Positions 16,292-25,355 are shown, counted from the first letter of the stretch. The stretch: DNA of 64,000 nt from Flavobacterium silvisoli (GCF_004329815.1 NZ_SJPE01000008.1:62337-126336); one strand, 5' to 3'. Notes: generated by a model not told the origin, from the sequence alone. Translations and numbers: made by a program.

Positions 16292-16861
16292 ATGAAAAAT
16301 TGTTCCAAAATTATAGTGTTGTCAGTCGTTTTAGCAACGTTAATCAGTTGCAAACAACAACAGGCGCGAATGCCTATTTCGCGTTCTTCCGGAACTTTCA
16401 TGAAAGAATCCATTATCCGAAACAAAAAGCTGGTTGCCGGAGAAGAAGGAAAAATCGATTCAATCATCAAAAGCAATCCTCAAATACAATACATCGCATC
16501 TAAAAAAGGCTATTGGTATCATTATGAAGTGAGAAACGACAAAGATACGCTACGCCCGAAGAAAGGCGATGTTGCCCAATTTGATTATGAAATCAAAGAC
16601 TTAAAAGGAAATGTGGTGTACTCAGAAGTTGAATTAAGACCGCAAACCTATAAAGTTGACAAGCAAAATATCATTAAGGGTCTGCGCGACGGCATCAAAC
16701 TGATGCGTAAAAAAGAAACGGTTACCTTCCTTTTCCCCTCACACATGGCTTATGGGTATCATGGCGACAACAAACGCATCGGTTCGAATCAACCGCTGAT
16801 TTGCACTGTTACCCTGAACGATTTTAAACCCGAAGAAAAAGTAAAAACTGAGAATCAATAA
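16292..16861 (+). CDS. gldI: Gliding-motility lipoprotein GldI, FKBP-type prolyl isomerase
   Basis: 189-residue lipoprotein; the lipobox is TLISC with C20. After a ~75-residue linker the C-terminal half is an FKBP-type peptidyl-prolyl isomerase domain (GDVAQFDYEIKDLKGNVVY ... IIKGLRDGIKLMRKKETVTFL ... HMAYGYHGD). GldI is required for gliding and T9SS function in Flavobacterium johnsoniae, presumably by helping periplasmic components fold. It starts three bases after nrnA stops and is followed six bases later by a cyclophilin-FKBP fusion gene, so three exported isomerases are made together. Confidence 0.9.
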   Translation: MKNCSKIIVLSVVLATLISCKQQQARMPISRSSGTFMKESIIRNKKLVAGEEGKIDSIIKSNPQIQYIASKKGYWYHYEVRNDKDTLRPKKGDVAQFDYEIKDLKGNVVYSEVELRPQTYKVDKQNIIKGLRDGIKLMRKKETVTFLFPSHMAYGYHGDNKRIGSNQPLICTVTLNDFKPEEKVKTENQ

Positions 16862-16867
16862 TTGACT

Positions 16868-17989
16868 ATGACAAAGAAAATAGGACTTATTATAGCCGTT
16901 ATAGCACTGACGCTTAGCTCCTGCAAAGACGAATACAAAAATTTAAAAGATGGTTTATATGCCGAAATTGAAACCACTAAAGGGACTATTCTCTTAGAAC
17001 TGGAGTACAAAAAAGCCCCGATTACAGTAGCCAATTTTGTGACGTTGGCTGAAGGCAAAAACCCATTTGTTTCAGAAGAAATGAAAGGAAAACCATTTTA
17101 TGACGGTTTGCAATTTCACCGTGTGATTCCCGATTTCATGATTCAAACCGGAGATCCGTTGGGCAATGGTTCGGGAGATGCGGGTTATAAATTCAGAGAC
17201 GAAATTACCGATTTGAAACACAACAAGCCCGGAATCCTGTCTATGGCCAATTCAGGTCCTAACTCCAACAGCAGCCAATTCTTTATCACTCACACAGAAA
17301 CACCATGGCTCGATGGCAGACATGCAGTTTTCGGACATGTTACTCAAGGTATGGATGTAGTTAATGCTATAGCACAAGGAGATGTAATGAACAAGGTAAT
17401 CATCATTCGAAAAGGTGAAGATGCTAAAAAGTTTGATGCTGTAAAAATTTTTAATGACTATTTCAAATCCGAAACAGAAAGCCAGAAGAAGCAAGCCGCT
17501 ATCGATGCCGAAGCCAAAAGACTTTACGATGAAAAATACAAAGGAGTAAAAGCGAAAAAAGCAGCGTATTTTGAAACTTTAAAAAAATCAGCCATCAAAT
17601 CATCTACCGGTCTGAGTTATGCCTTAACTCAAAAATCGATTGGAGAAAAACCCAAAGACGGAACCACTCTTTTTATTAAATATTCAGGATTTTTAGAAGA
17701 CGGAACACTTTTTGACACCAGCAACCCCGAAGTAGCCAAAGAATTTGGTAAGTTTGATCAGCAAAGAGCCTTACAGAACGGATATTCTGAACTGCCGTAT
17801 CAGATTGGACGACGCAATCAGCTTATACCCGGATTTGTGGAAGCTATGGGAAAAATGAAAATTGGGGACAAAGCAGTACTTTTTATCCCTGCTAATCTGG
17901 GATACGGTGAACAAGGAGCCGGAAACGTAATTCCGCCCAACGCCAATTTGATTTTTGAAATTGAAGTAACTTTGAAAAATAATAATTAA
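16868..17989 (+). CDS. Lipoprotein cyclophilin-FKBP fusion prolyl isomerase
   Basis: 373 residues with two unrelated isomerase folds. The lipobox is TLSSC with C19. Residues ~28-190 are a cyclophilin domain ([49 protein letters not shown]), a charged helical linker spans ~195-250, and ~265-373 is an FKBP domain ending in [20 protein letters not shown]. Catalytic residues of both folds appear present. The ATG at 16868 is preferred to the in-frame TTG at 16862. It lies directly between gldI and a second, similar fusion. Membrane-anchored, presumably facing the periplasm. Confidence 0.93.
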   Translation: MTKKIGLIIAVIALTLSSCKDEYKNLKDGLYAEIETTKGTILLELEYKKAPITVANFVTLAEGKNPFVSEEMKGKPFYDGLQFHRVIPDFMIQTGDPLGNGSGDAGYKFRDEITDLKHNKPGILSMANSGPNSNSSQFFITHTETPWLDGRHAVFGHVTQGMDVVNAIAQGDVMNKVIIIRKGEDAKKFDAVKIFNDYFKSETESQKKQAAIDAEAKRLYDEKYKGVKAKKAAYFETLKKSAIKSSTGLSYALTQKSIGEKPKDGTTLFIKYSGFLEDGTLFDTSNPEVAKEFGKFDQQRALQNGYSELPYQIGRRNQLIPGFVEAMGKMKIGDKAVLFIPANLGYGEQGAGNVIPPNANLIFEIEVTLKNNN

Positions 17990-18011
17990 TTGAAATAAAA
18001 TTAAATACACC

Positions 18012-19229
18012 ATGAAAATAAAATGCAACATCCTGCTTTTGGTTTGCCTGGGCATGTTGAGCGCTACCGCTCAAACCACAAAAAAACCTGCGGCAAAATC
18101 AACCAAAACTATCCCCGCTAAAAAAGTAGTAGCTACACCGGCTGAACAAGGCGTTTTTGCCGAAATTGAAACTGATAAAGGAAAGATTCTGATTCAGTTA
18201 GAATACAAAAAAACACCCGTTACGGTAGCCAACTTCGTGTCGCTGGCACAGGGAACCAATACTTTTGTTAACGATGCTAAATTAAAAGGAAAACCGTTTT
18301 ACGACGGGTTGAAATTTCACCGAGTAATTGCTGACTTCATGATTCAGGGAGGTGACCCACAAGGAAACGGTACCGGTGGTCCGGGTTATGCCTTTAAAGA
18401 TGAGATTACTGATGCTGTTTTTGATAAAGCAGGTATTTTAGCTATGGCCAATTCAGGCCCGAAAACCAACGGATCACAATTTTTCATTACCCACAAAGAT
18501 ACGCCATGGTTAAATGGGAAGCATACTATTTTCGGTTATGTCGTTAAAGGACAGGATGTGGTAAATGCCATCAAACAAGATGATGTGATTAAAAAAATTA
18601 TCATTTCCAAAAAAGGAGCAGAAGCTAACAAATTTGACGCTGCCAAAGTTTTCGCCGATTACATGGCCGGAAAAGCAGCTGAGGACCAAAAAGAAGCAGC
18701 TTTAGAAGCAGAGAAAAGAAAAAAAGAAGCCGAAATAATTGCTGCGAAACAAGCTGAGTACAAAGAAAAATACGGACCGGTAATCTCAGCCAAAGCAAAA
18801 TATTTGACTGAAACCCGAGCTACAACAACCGAAACTCTATCCGGTTTGAAATATAAAATCCTTCAAAAAGGAGCAGGCAAAAAACCGGCTGACGGTGCTA
18901 CCGTTTACATTCATTATGCCGGTTATTTAGAGGACGGATCTTTATTTGACAGCAGCTATGAAAGCGTAAACAAAGAATTTGGTAAGTTTGATGAAAACAG
19001 AGCCAAACAAAACGGATACCAACCTTTTCCTTTTCAGTACGGTAAAAAAGAAGGCTTGATTCCGGGATTTCTTGAAGGTATGAGTTTGTTGAATTTTGGT
19101 GACAAAGCCATCATCTACATTCCGTCAAAATTAGGGTATGGAGAAAGAGGAGCAGGAAATGTAATTCCGCCCAACTCAAATATTGTTTTTGAAATCGAAT
19201 TGTTGGAAACACCTCCAACGGCAAAATAA
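18012..19229 (+). CDS. Exported cyclophilin-FKBP fusion prolyl isomerase
   Basis: 405-residue paralogue of the preceding gene, 22 bp downstream. Here the N-terminus is a signal peptide (cleavage near SATA-Q) rather than a lipobox, so the protein should be soluble in the periplasm or processed further. A Lys/Ala/Thr-rich segment leads to the cyclophilin domain (~48-215; FYDGLKFHRVIADFMIQGGD), a long charged helical linker (AAEDQKEAALEAEKRKKEAE) and the FKBP domain (~290-405; [20 protein letters not shown]). The two fusions probably arose by tandem duplication followed by a change in localisation signal. A strong terminator ends the nrnA-gldI-isomerase operon. Confidence 0.93.
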   Translation: MKIKCNILLLVCLGMLSATAQTTKKPAAKSTKTIPAKKVVATPAEQGVFAEIETDKGKILIQLEYKKTPVTVANFVSLAQGTNTFVNDAKLKGKPFYDGLKFHRVIADFMIQGGDPQGNGTGGPGYAFKDEITDAVFDKAGILAMANSGPKTNGSQFFITHKDTPWLNGKHTIFGYVVKGQDVVNAIKQDDVIKKIIISKKGAEANKFDAAKVFADYMAGKAAEDQKEAALEAEKRKKEAEIIAAKQAEYKEKYGPVISAKAKYLTETRATTTETLSGLKYKILQKGAGKKPADGATVYIHYAGYLEDGSLFDSSYESVNKEFGKFDENRAKQNGYQPFPFQYGKKEGLIPGFLEGMSLLNFGDKAIIYIPSKLGYGERGAGNVIPPNSNIVFEIELLETPPTAK

Positions 19230-19248
19230 TCAAAATAACATAGTTAAA

Positions 19249-19278
19249 AAAGCCCCGATTACTCGGGGCTTTTTTTTA
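19249..19278. terminator. Bidirectional terminator after the isomerase operon and the permease gene
   Basis: 10-bp stem AAAGCCCCGA (19249-19258) / TCGGGGCTTT (19263-19272), loop TTAC, with a long T run. The same stem and loop recur at 62529-62554. Confidence 0.92.
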
Positions 19279-20727
19279 TTCTTTTTTATGCATAAACAAA
19301 TAATAGACCGGTATTCCCAGTGCTACAATTGCCAACCCCAGACCGGTATTTCTTGTATCGTACACCAATAGTGTAAAACAAATCAAACTCGTCGTAATAA
19401 TATATAAAACAGGGACTAAAGGATAACCGAATGCCCTGTAAGGACGCTCAGCATCGGGCTCTTTTTTTCTCAAAATAAACAAGCCTCCTATCGTTAAAAT
19501 GTAAAACAACAACGAGGCAAAGGTGGCATAAGTCAGCAAGTCGCCATACCGACCGGTTAAGCACAGGAAGCAGGCCCAAACACATTGCAACCACAAGGCT
19601 CTCGACGGCACATCATAATCATTCAAATCAGCTGCCTTTTTGAAAAACAAACCGTCTTTGGCCATGGCGTAAAACAATCTTCCCCCTGATAAAATCAACC
19701 CGCTGTTACAACCAAAAGTAGAAACCATAATCAGACCGGCCATCATGAAAACGCCAACATTCCCCATTATGGCGCTGGCAGCAGCAGCTCCTACTCTATC
19801 CTGACTGGCAAACATGATTCCGTGTTGGGTTACCGATGCCGTTTCGCCCGGAATTCCGTGTAGCGGCAATACTGCTAAATAAGCTATATTGGCCAAAATG
19901 TATATGATGGTTACAATTAAAGTTCCCAAAAATAAACTCCTCGGGATATTTTTTTTAGGATCTTTAATTTCTCCGGCAATGAACGTCACATTGTTCCAAG
20001 CATCACTCGAAAACAACGAATTGATAATGGTTGCCCCCATAGCTCCCAACAAAGCTACACCCGATAACTTGGTTATGGTCAGTGTGCCGTCTTCAGCTAA
20101 AACGGTTTTGCTAGCATCCCACATGTTGGTAAAGTTCTGAGCAAATGTATCGGTATGAAACCCTATATAAATCCCAAGAGCTATTAATGAAAACAAGGCA
20201 ATTAATTTGGCCGAAGTAAAAACCAACTGTATAATCTTTCCGCTTTTGATTCCTTTGGTATTGATAAACGTAAGTAAAGCAATTACGAACATGGCTAAAA
20301 TCTGCTTGTTTGTAATGGCAAAATTGGCTCCCAAAGTCAGAATCTTATGCTCTAAAACCGGGAAAAAAACAGCCGTATAATTTGAAAAAGCAACGGCAAC
20401 GGCGGCTATGGTTCCCGTTTGAATAACCGTAAAAACAGTCCAGCCATATAAAAAAGAAATCAACTTTCCGTAGGCTCTTTGAATGTAAACGTATTGTCCG
20501 CCGGCATTGGGCATCATACCCGCCAACTCGCCGTAACTCAAAGCTGCCGACATGGTGAGTAAACCGGTTACAAGCCAAATCAACAATATCCAAGCGGCCG
20601 AACCTACATCTCTGGCCATGGCTGCAGTTACCAAAAAAATACCGGAACCTATCATAGATCCGGCAACCAAACTAGTGGCATCAATAAGCCCCAAAGAACG
20701 TTTTAATTCGTGTTTTACTTCTGACAT
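19276..20727 (-). CDS. APC-superfamily amino-acid permease
   Basis: 483-residue inner-membrane transporter with about 12 predicted hydrophobic segments. The first carries the APC glycine signature GSMIGSGIF after a short cytoplasmic N-terminus (LKRSLGLIDATSLV). LAT/YjeM-type features such as ALSYGELAGMMPNAGGQYVY in TM2-3 support an amino-acid permease. The amino acid and coupling (exchange or proton symport) cannot be read. A -7 box lies at 20747-20754. Divergent from the unknown 604-residue gene. Confidence 0.9.
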   Translation of the reverse strand: MSEVKHELKRSLGLIDATSLVAGSMIGSGIFLVTAAMARDVGSAAWILLIWLVTGLLTMSAALSYGELAGMMPNAGGQYVYIQRAYGKLISFLYGWTVFTVIQTGTIAAVAVAFSNYTAVFFPVLEHKILTLGANFAITNKQILAMFVIALLTFINTKGIKSGKIIQLVFTSAKLIALFSLIALGIYIGFHTDTFAQNFTNMWDASKTVLAEDGTLTITKLSGVALLGAMGATIINSLFSSDAWNNVTFIAGEIKDPKKNIPRSLFLGTLIVTIIYILANIAYLAVLPLHGIPGETASVTQHGIMFASQDRVGAAAASAIMGNVGVFMMAGLIMVSTFGCNSGLILSGGRLFYAMAKDGLFFKKAADLNDYDVPSRALWLQCVWACFLCLTGRYGDLLTYATFASLLFYILTIGGLFILRKKEPDAERPYRAFGYPLVPVLYIITTSLICFTLLVYDTRNTGLGLAIVALGIPVYYLFMHKKE

Positions 20728-20746
20728 ATATGTATTTCTATTATCT

Positions 20747-20754
20747 CAAATATA
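20747..20754 (-). promoter_or_regulatory. -7 box (TAtaTTTG) for the permease gene
   Basis: Exact minus-strand TAnnTTTG match, 19 bases before the permease ATG. Confidence 0.6.
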
Positions 20755-20854
20755 CATTTTTTTAACAGAATGCATTGATCCGCATGATATTTATCAGTTT
20801 TTAAACCCCTGAGGTTTTCAATCTTTGTCAATTAATAAACTTTACTAAGAATAT

Positions 20855-22669
20855 ATGAATTCTACAAAACCTATTCATACTTTTCACATACCCGTAATGG
20901 GATTGGCCTATACCATTGACAGCCCAATCAGAGTAGCTCAATACGGAATTTCATCTGTCATCTCTATCATTGATGATGAAATAATTGAAAAGATGCATCA
21001 ATTTTACAGCAAAAAATTTCATTTTAATTACGAGGGAATTTCAAATAAAATTCACGACTATCGCGCCAAAAGAATAACGGCTTATCTGAACATGGTAGAT
21101 GATGTGGTGAAGCAAAAGTTTGACGCTTTCAAATCGGAATTAGCCGAAAGCAAAGAAGCTCTAGAACATTACCTGACCATACTTCCGAACAAATCGGAAA
21201 TCAAACAGAGTTTACAAAACTTGCTGGCTGAAGGAAAAACCGCTAAAGAAACTCTGAAAAATTATCTTGAAACTCATCTCAGTCCGGGCAGCATTGATGT
21301 GAACATCATGACCAAAGTGGACAAAGACAATTTTATAAAAAATGAGCAATTACCGACTATTTTTAACGACGCTCATGCATCTTTGAGAGGATTTGCCAAC
21401 AGCAAACTCACATCATCCGTAGTTCTTTCGGCAGGTATGAATCCGAGATTGTACAGCTATTTTGAGAGTTTTGAGGATTTCTTTCCCGATGCAAACGGAA
21501 TTCTGAAAAAGAAAATTATCCTCAAAGTAAGTGATTTCCGTTCGGCCATGATACAGGGAAATTTTTTAGCCAAAAAAGGACTTTGGGTTTCGGAATACCG
21601 TATCGAATCGGGTTTAAACTGCGGCGGACATGCCTTTGCTACCGAAGGTTTTCTTTTAGGTCCCATTTTAGAAGAATTCAAACAAAAAAAGGAACAATTG
21701 GTGCACACTGCTCATGATTTAATGGTAAAAACTTTGATTCAAAAAGGGATTCAAGCACCGGACAAACCTTATGATCTGAAAATAACCGTACAAGGAGGAG
21801 TGGGCACCGCGGAAGAGCATTCATTTTTGATGGAGCATTACCAAATAGATGCTGTAGGTTGGGGCTCTCCGTTTTTATTGGTTCCCGAGGCTACTTCTGT
21901 TGATGATGAGACCAGAGCTTTATTGGCCAACGCAAAAGAAAATGATTTTTACACCAGTCAGATATCGCCTTTGGGGGTTCCGTTTAATACCGTAAGAGGC
22001 ACCACAAACGAAGTTTTAAAAACAGCACGGATAGCCAACCACAAATTCGGCAGTTCGTGCCCGAAGAAATTATTAGCCTTGAGCAAAGAGTTTTCCGAAC
22101 AAGGAACCTGCACAGCTTCTAAAAAATACCAAGAGATAAAACTGGGGGAATTGGAGACACAAAAAAGAGAGTTATCCGAAGCTGAATTTGACAAACGAAA
22201 AACAAAAATAACCGAAAAAGCTTGCCTTTGCGTAGGTTTAGTCAATTCGGCTTATCTGGAAAACGGCATCAAAATTAAAGGCGAAGAACAAGGAGTAGTG
22301 ATTTGTCCCGGACCCAATTTGGCCTATTTTGACAGGGTGGTTTCTTTGTCGGATATGGTGCAACACATTTACGGCAATAAATCGGTACTGAGTCAAAACA
22401 ACCGTCCTAATTTATTTTTGAATGAACTGAAGATGTATGTGGATTATTTGAAAAAAGAAATCTCTGAAATTACAAATGAAAGCAGTTCGGCTCAGCTCAA
22501 AAAACTACAGTCATTCAAGAGCAACCTGCTCGAAGGAATTGGCTACTACCAACACCTTTTTGCACAAATTCTTTTCTTTAAAACTGATATTGATACTATC
22601 CAACATCAATTAGAGAAACAACTGCAAAATGTTCTGACTATTGCAATACCTCAGCCGGAAATGGCTTAA
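20855..22669 (+). CDS. Conserved-looking 604-residue protein of unknown function
   Basis: I do not recognise this protein. It has no signal peptide or membrane segment. Residues 1-50 (HIPVMGLAYTIDSPIRVAQY) and the region 220-345 have the look of a TIM-barrel FMN enzyme related to glutamate synthase or nitronate monooxygenase: C256-GGHAF, Q313-GGVGTAEEH and IDAVGWGSPFLLV, where GGVGT would bind a phosphate. Cysteines at 402, 419, 457 and 459 could hold an iron-sulfur cluster. Residues 85-145 and 530-595 are long charged helices. Monocistronic, with a strong terminator. The enzyme assignment is inference. Confidence 0.75.
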   Translation: MNSTKPIHTFHIPVMGLAYTIDSPIRVAQYGISSVISIIDDEIIEKMHQFYSKKFHFNYEGISNKIHDYRAKRITAYLNMVDDVVKQKFDAFKSELAESKEALEHYLTILPNKSEIKQSLQNLLAEGKTAKETLKNYLETHLSPGSIDVNIMTKVDKDNFIKNEQLPTIFNDAHASLRGFANSKLTSSVVLSAGMNPRLYSYFESFEDFFPDANGILKKKIILKVSDFRSAMIQGNFLAKKGLWVSEYRIESGLNCGGHAFATEGFLLGPILEEFKQKKEQLVHTAHDLMVKTLIQKGIQAPDKPYDLKITVQGGVGTAEEHSFLMEHYQIDAVGWGSPFLLVPEATSVDDETRALLANAKENDFYTSQISPLGVPFNTVRGTTNEVLKTARIANHKFGSSCPKKLLALSKEFSEQGTCTASKKYQEIKLGELETQKRELSEAEFDKRKTKITEKACLCVGLVNSAYLENGIKIKGEEQGVVICPGPNLAYFDRVVSLSDMVQHIYGNKSVLSQNNRPNLFLNELKMYVDYLKKEISEITNESSSAQLKKLQSFKSNLLEGIGYYQHLFAQILFFKTDIDTIQHQLEKQLQNVLTIAIPQPEMA

Positions 22670-22673
22670 ATGA

Positions 22674-22708
22674 AAAAGCGACCTGAATATGTTCAAGTCG
22701 CTTTTTTT
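22674..22708 (+). terminator. Rho-independent terminator after the 604-residue protein gene
   Basis: 9-bp stem AAAAGCGAC (22674-22682) / GTCGCTTTT (22697-22705), with an inner TGAA/TTCA pairing and a T run; A-rich upstream so it may also serve mazG on the other strand. Confidence 0.9.
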
Positions 22709-22728
22709 TATAATTTCTTAGTTTTTTT

Positions 22729-23505
22729 TTAGGGAAGACGTTTTGCCTCCTCCCAGAATATATCCATCTCAGCTAAAGACATGTCTTTTAGAGGCTTTCC
22801 AGTTTCAGCGGCTTTGCTTTCGAGGTACATGAAGCGTTTGATGAATTTTTTATTGGTACGTTCCAATGCATCTTCGGGATTTACCTTGAGAAAACGGGCA
22901 TAGTTAATCATCGAAAACAATACATCGCCAAACTCTGCTTCTATTTTATCCTGATGATCGGCTTTAACTTCATCCTGCAATTCCTGTAATTCTTCCTGTA
23001 CTTTGTCCCACACTTGGTGCGGTTCTTCCCAATCAAACCCTACGCCTTTTACTTTGTCCTGAATGCGGCTTGCTTTTACAAGAGCCGGCAGACTTTTGGG
23101 AACGCCTTCCAGTACTGATTTTTTACCTTCTTTGAGTTTTAATTTTTCCCAATTTTGCTTGACCTCTTCTTCATCGGCCACCACTACATCGCCGTAAATA
23201 TGCGGATGACGGTCGATTAATTTATCACAAATACTGTTGGCTACATCGGCTATATCAAAGGCATTGGTTTCGCTTCCTATTTTGGCATAAAAAACAATGT
23301 GCAACAACAAATCGCCCAGTTCTTTTTTGATTTCCTGCAAATCATTATCCAAAATAGCATCTCCCAATTCATAGGTCTCTTCTATGGTTAGATGACGTAG
23401 ACTTAGGAGGGTTTGCTTTTTGTCCCACGGACATTTCTCTCGCAAATCATCCATGATATCCAGTAAGCGACTGAAGGCTTCGAGTTGTTGTTGACGTGTG
23501 TTCAT
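22729..23505 (-). CDS. mazG: Nucleoside triphosphate pyrophosphohydrolase
   Basis: 258 residues, the length of two-domain MazG. Both all-helical MazG domains are present: the first with EETYELGDAI (EExxE metal motif) and IKKELGDLLLHIVFYA, the second with LQELQDEVKADHQDKIEAE and FGDVLFSMINYARF. The enzyme hydrolyses NTPs and dNTPs to monophosphates and pyrophosphate, clearing damaged nucleotides and, in some bacteria, lowering (p)ppGpp. Monocistronic on the minus strand. Confidence 0.95.
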   Translation of the reverse strand: MNTRQQQLEAFSRLLDIMDDLREKCPWDKKQTLLSLRHLTIEETYELGDAILDNDLQEIKKELGDLLLHIVFYAKIGSETNAFDIADVANSICDKLIDRHPHIYGDVVVADEEEVKQNWEKLKLKEGKKSVLEGVPKSLPALVKASRIQDKVKGVGFDWEEPHQVWDKVQEELQELQDEVKADHQDKIEAEFGDVLFSMINYARFLKVNPEDALERTNKKFIKRFMYLESKAAETGKPLKDMSLAEMDIFWEEAKRLP

Positions 23506-23565
23506 AGTTTGTTTTGAATTTGGAATGACTGATTACATCTTATATCTTACCATCGCTGACATAAA

Positions 23566-23581
23566 ACAAGCTAAAGCTTGT
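23566..23581. repeat. Perfect inverted repeat upstream of mazG
   Basis: ACAAGCT (23566-23572), AA, AGCTTGT (23575-23581), about 60 bases upstream of the mazG start. It has no T run, so a regulatory dyad or a remnant of an intergenic repeat is more likely than a terminator. Confidence 0.5.
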
Positions 23582-23620
23582 ATCCCTTAAGTCCATTGGG
23601 CTTGCTCCTCTTACTATCAA

Positions 23621-23659
23621 AAATAAAAAATCCTATTACCGAAATTCAGCAATAGGATT
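23621..23659 (-). terminator. Rho-independent terminator after the DUF5606 gene
   Basis: Read on the minus strand: stem of 9 bp (23651-23659 with 23629-23637), then a U-rich tail from the A-rich plus strand at 23621-23628. Confidence 0.85.
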
Positions 23660-23682
23660 GATTTTTATCAGAAAGTAATTAA

Positions 23683-24201
23683 CTATTTTTTAGTCTTAGT
23701 TTTAGCCGGAGCTTTCTCTGCTTTCTCTGCTTTTTCTGCTTTATCCGCTTTGGCTTCTTTTTTTACTTTTTCAACCACTTCTTCTTTTACGGCTTCTGCA
23801 TTTGCCACTTTAGGTTCTTCTTTAGACACCAATCCTTTTGCCTGAAGAATATTGTACCAATTCAGTACTTTTTTAATATCGGAAACATACACTCTGTCTT
23901 CGTCGTAATCGGGTAAAATTTCTTTGAAGTAAGCGGTAAGCTTGGCATTGTCTTCTTTGCTGGAAATAGTAGGGCCTTCGTTTTCTTTTACAGCAATAGC
24001 GCGCATAATTTCAACCAATGGTTTTTCTTCGCTGTAGGTATACATTGAAATTTCAGAAAGCAGACTCACATTGCTTCTCATTCCTACGGTTATTTTCTTT
24101 CCGTCAAGCAATGACTCGGCTAAAAACCCGGAACGGGTTTGCAATTTCAATTCGAATAAACCCGGTTTACCGGCAATGGCTAAAATTTTTTCTACGTTCA
24201 T
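23683..24201 (-). CDS. DUF5606-domain protein
   Basis: 172 residues. The first ~125 residues match, from memory, the Bacteroidota family DUF5606 (opening VEKILAIAGKPGLFELKLQ; later VYVSDIKKVLNWYNIL). Its function is unknown; no catalytic motif or signal peptide is visible, and it is probably cytoplasmic. The C-terminal ~45 residues are a disordered Lys/Ala/Glu tail with repeated KAE triplets, a segment likely to vary in length between strains. It precedes mazG and follows def on the same strand but has its own terminator. Confidence 0.8.
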   Translation of the reverse strand: MNVEKILAIAGKPGLFELKLQTRSGFLAESLLDGKKITVGMRSNVSLLSEISMYTYSEEKPLVEIMRAIAVKENEGPTISSKEDNAKLTAYFKEILPDYDEDRVYVSDIKKVLNWYNILQAKGLVSKEEPKVANAEAVKEEVVEKVKKEAKADKAEKAEKAEKAPAKTKTKK

Positions 24202-24312
24202 TTTTTAAATTCGTTTAGGGCAATACTAGTTATTATTTTTCAATTTCCGGAGGCAAATTAAAGTAAAAAATATGTTTCGTTTTTCAATTTTTCACTTTTT
24301 TTATCCTCAGGC

Positions 24313-24900
24313 CTATCTTCCTTTTTTATTGGCAAATTTCATTTTGTAATCCGGTCGGGCTTTACCATCCATGATATTTTGCAATTTCTTCTTAATCAAT
24401 GTCTTTTTCAACATCGAGATTTTATCGGTAAACAATATTCCTTCGATATGGTCGTATTCATGCTGAATCACTCGGGCAATCAAACCGTCAAACACATCGG
24501 TCTTTTTGTTAAAATCTTCATCATAGTACTCGATAGTGATTCGCTCATGTCGGTAAACATCTTCGCGAACATCAGGAATACTCAAACAGCCTTCGTTGAA
24601 ACCCCATTCCTCGCCTTCTTCTTTTAGCATTTTGGCATTGATGAAAGTTTTTTTGAATCCTTTCAACTGTTCTTGTTCTTCTTTACTCAAGTCATCGCTT
24701 TCGCTGAACGGTTCGGTGTCAATCACAAACAACCGGATAGGCAAACCCACCTGAGGTGCGGCCAAACCTACTCCGTATGCATTATACATAGTGTCATACA
24801 TGTTGGCAATTACCTCTTTTAAATTAGGATAATCGGGTGAAATTTCTTCTCCGACTTTTCTTAAAACAGGTTCACCGTATCCATAAATTGGAATAATCAT
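24313..24900 (-). CDS. def: Peptide deformylase
   Basis: 195-residue metalloenzyme that removes the formyl group from nascent proteins. All three motifs are intact: GVGLAAPQVG, EGCLSIPD (metal-binding Cys) and HEYDH (metal-binding His pair and catalytic Glu). The chosen ATG at 24900 gives the usual MIIPIYGYGEPVLR start; the longer frame begins with a TTG in the promoter region. A minus-strand -7 box lies 18 bases upstream, partly inside the end of ruvX spacing. Follows ruvX by 32 bases. Confidence 0.96.
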   Translation of the reverse strand: MIIPIYGYGEPVLRKVGEEISPDYPNLKEVIANMYDTMYNAYGVGLAAPQVGLPIRLFVIDTEPFSESDDLSKEEQEQLKGFKKTFINAKMLKEEGEEWGFNEGCLSIPDVREDVYRHERITIEYYDEDFNKKTDVFDGLIARVIQHEYDHIEGILFTDKISMLKKTLIKKKLQNIMDGKARPDYKMKFANKKGR

Positions 24901-24918
24901 CTTGCTATTTTTTTTTGG

Positions 24919-24926
24919 CAAAAATA
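24919..24926 (-). promoter_or_regulatory. -7 box (TAttTTTG) for def
   Basis: Exact minus-strand match between ruvX and def, allowing def to be transcribed independently of the upstream lipoprotein and ruvX genes. Any -33 element would lie within ruvX. Confidence 0.5.
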
Positions 24927-24932
24927 AGTAAA

Positions 24933-25349
24933 TTAAATCATTTTTCGCGTCAGATAATCTTGCAGTAAAATGGTAGCGGCAATTTCATCTACTAATCCTT
25001 TGTTCTGACGTTGTTTCTTTTTGAGTCCGCTGTCAATCATGGTTTGAAAAGCTATTTTTGACGTAAAACGCTCATCCACTCTAATAACCGTCATATCGGG
25101 AAAAACCTCTTTGAATTGGGTCACAAATTTTTCTATTACGGCTGTACTTTCTGAAGGCTCTCCGTTCATTTGCTTGGGTTCGCCAATCAATACTTTGGAT
25201 ACGTTTTCTTTTGAAAAATAATCTTTTAAAAAGGCAATCGCCGTTTCAGACGGAATGGTAGTCAGGCCCGAAGCAATAATCTGCAACTCGTCGGTAACGG
25301 CAAGTCCGGTTCTTTTTATTCCGTAGTCTATGGCGAGTATTCTTGGCAT
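24933..25349 (-). CDS. ruvX: YqgF/RuvX-family putative pre-16S rRNA nuclease
   Basis: 138-residue RNase-H-fold protein. The catalytic aspartate is in the opening strand ILAIDYGIKRTGLAV; further acidic residues sit in VRVDERFTS and LVDEIAATILLQDYL. E. coli YqgF processes the 5' end of 16S rRNA and the family was first annotated as a Holliday junction resolvase. Starts six bases after the stop of the lipoprotein gene on the same strand. Confidence 0.93.
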   Translation of the reverse strand: MPRILAIDYGIKRTGLAVTDELQIIASGLTTIPSETAIAFLKDYFSKENVSKVLIGEPKQMNGEPSESTAVIEKFVTQFKEVFPDMTVIRVDERFTSKIAFQTMIDSGLKKKQRQNKGLVDEIAATILLQDYLTRKMI

Positions 25350-25355
25350 TGGTTT

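Noticed and set aside
23683..23830. KAE-repeat DNA at the end of the DUF5606 gene as a microsatellite
   Set aside because: It is in-frame coding for a charged tail of irregular unit length; only length variation between strains is plausible.
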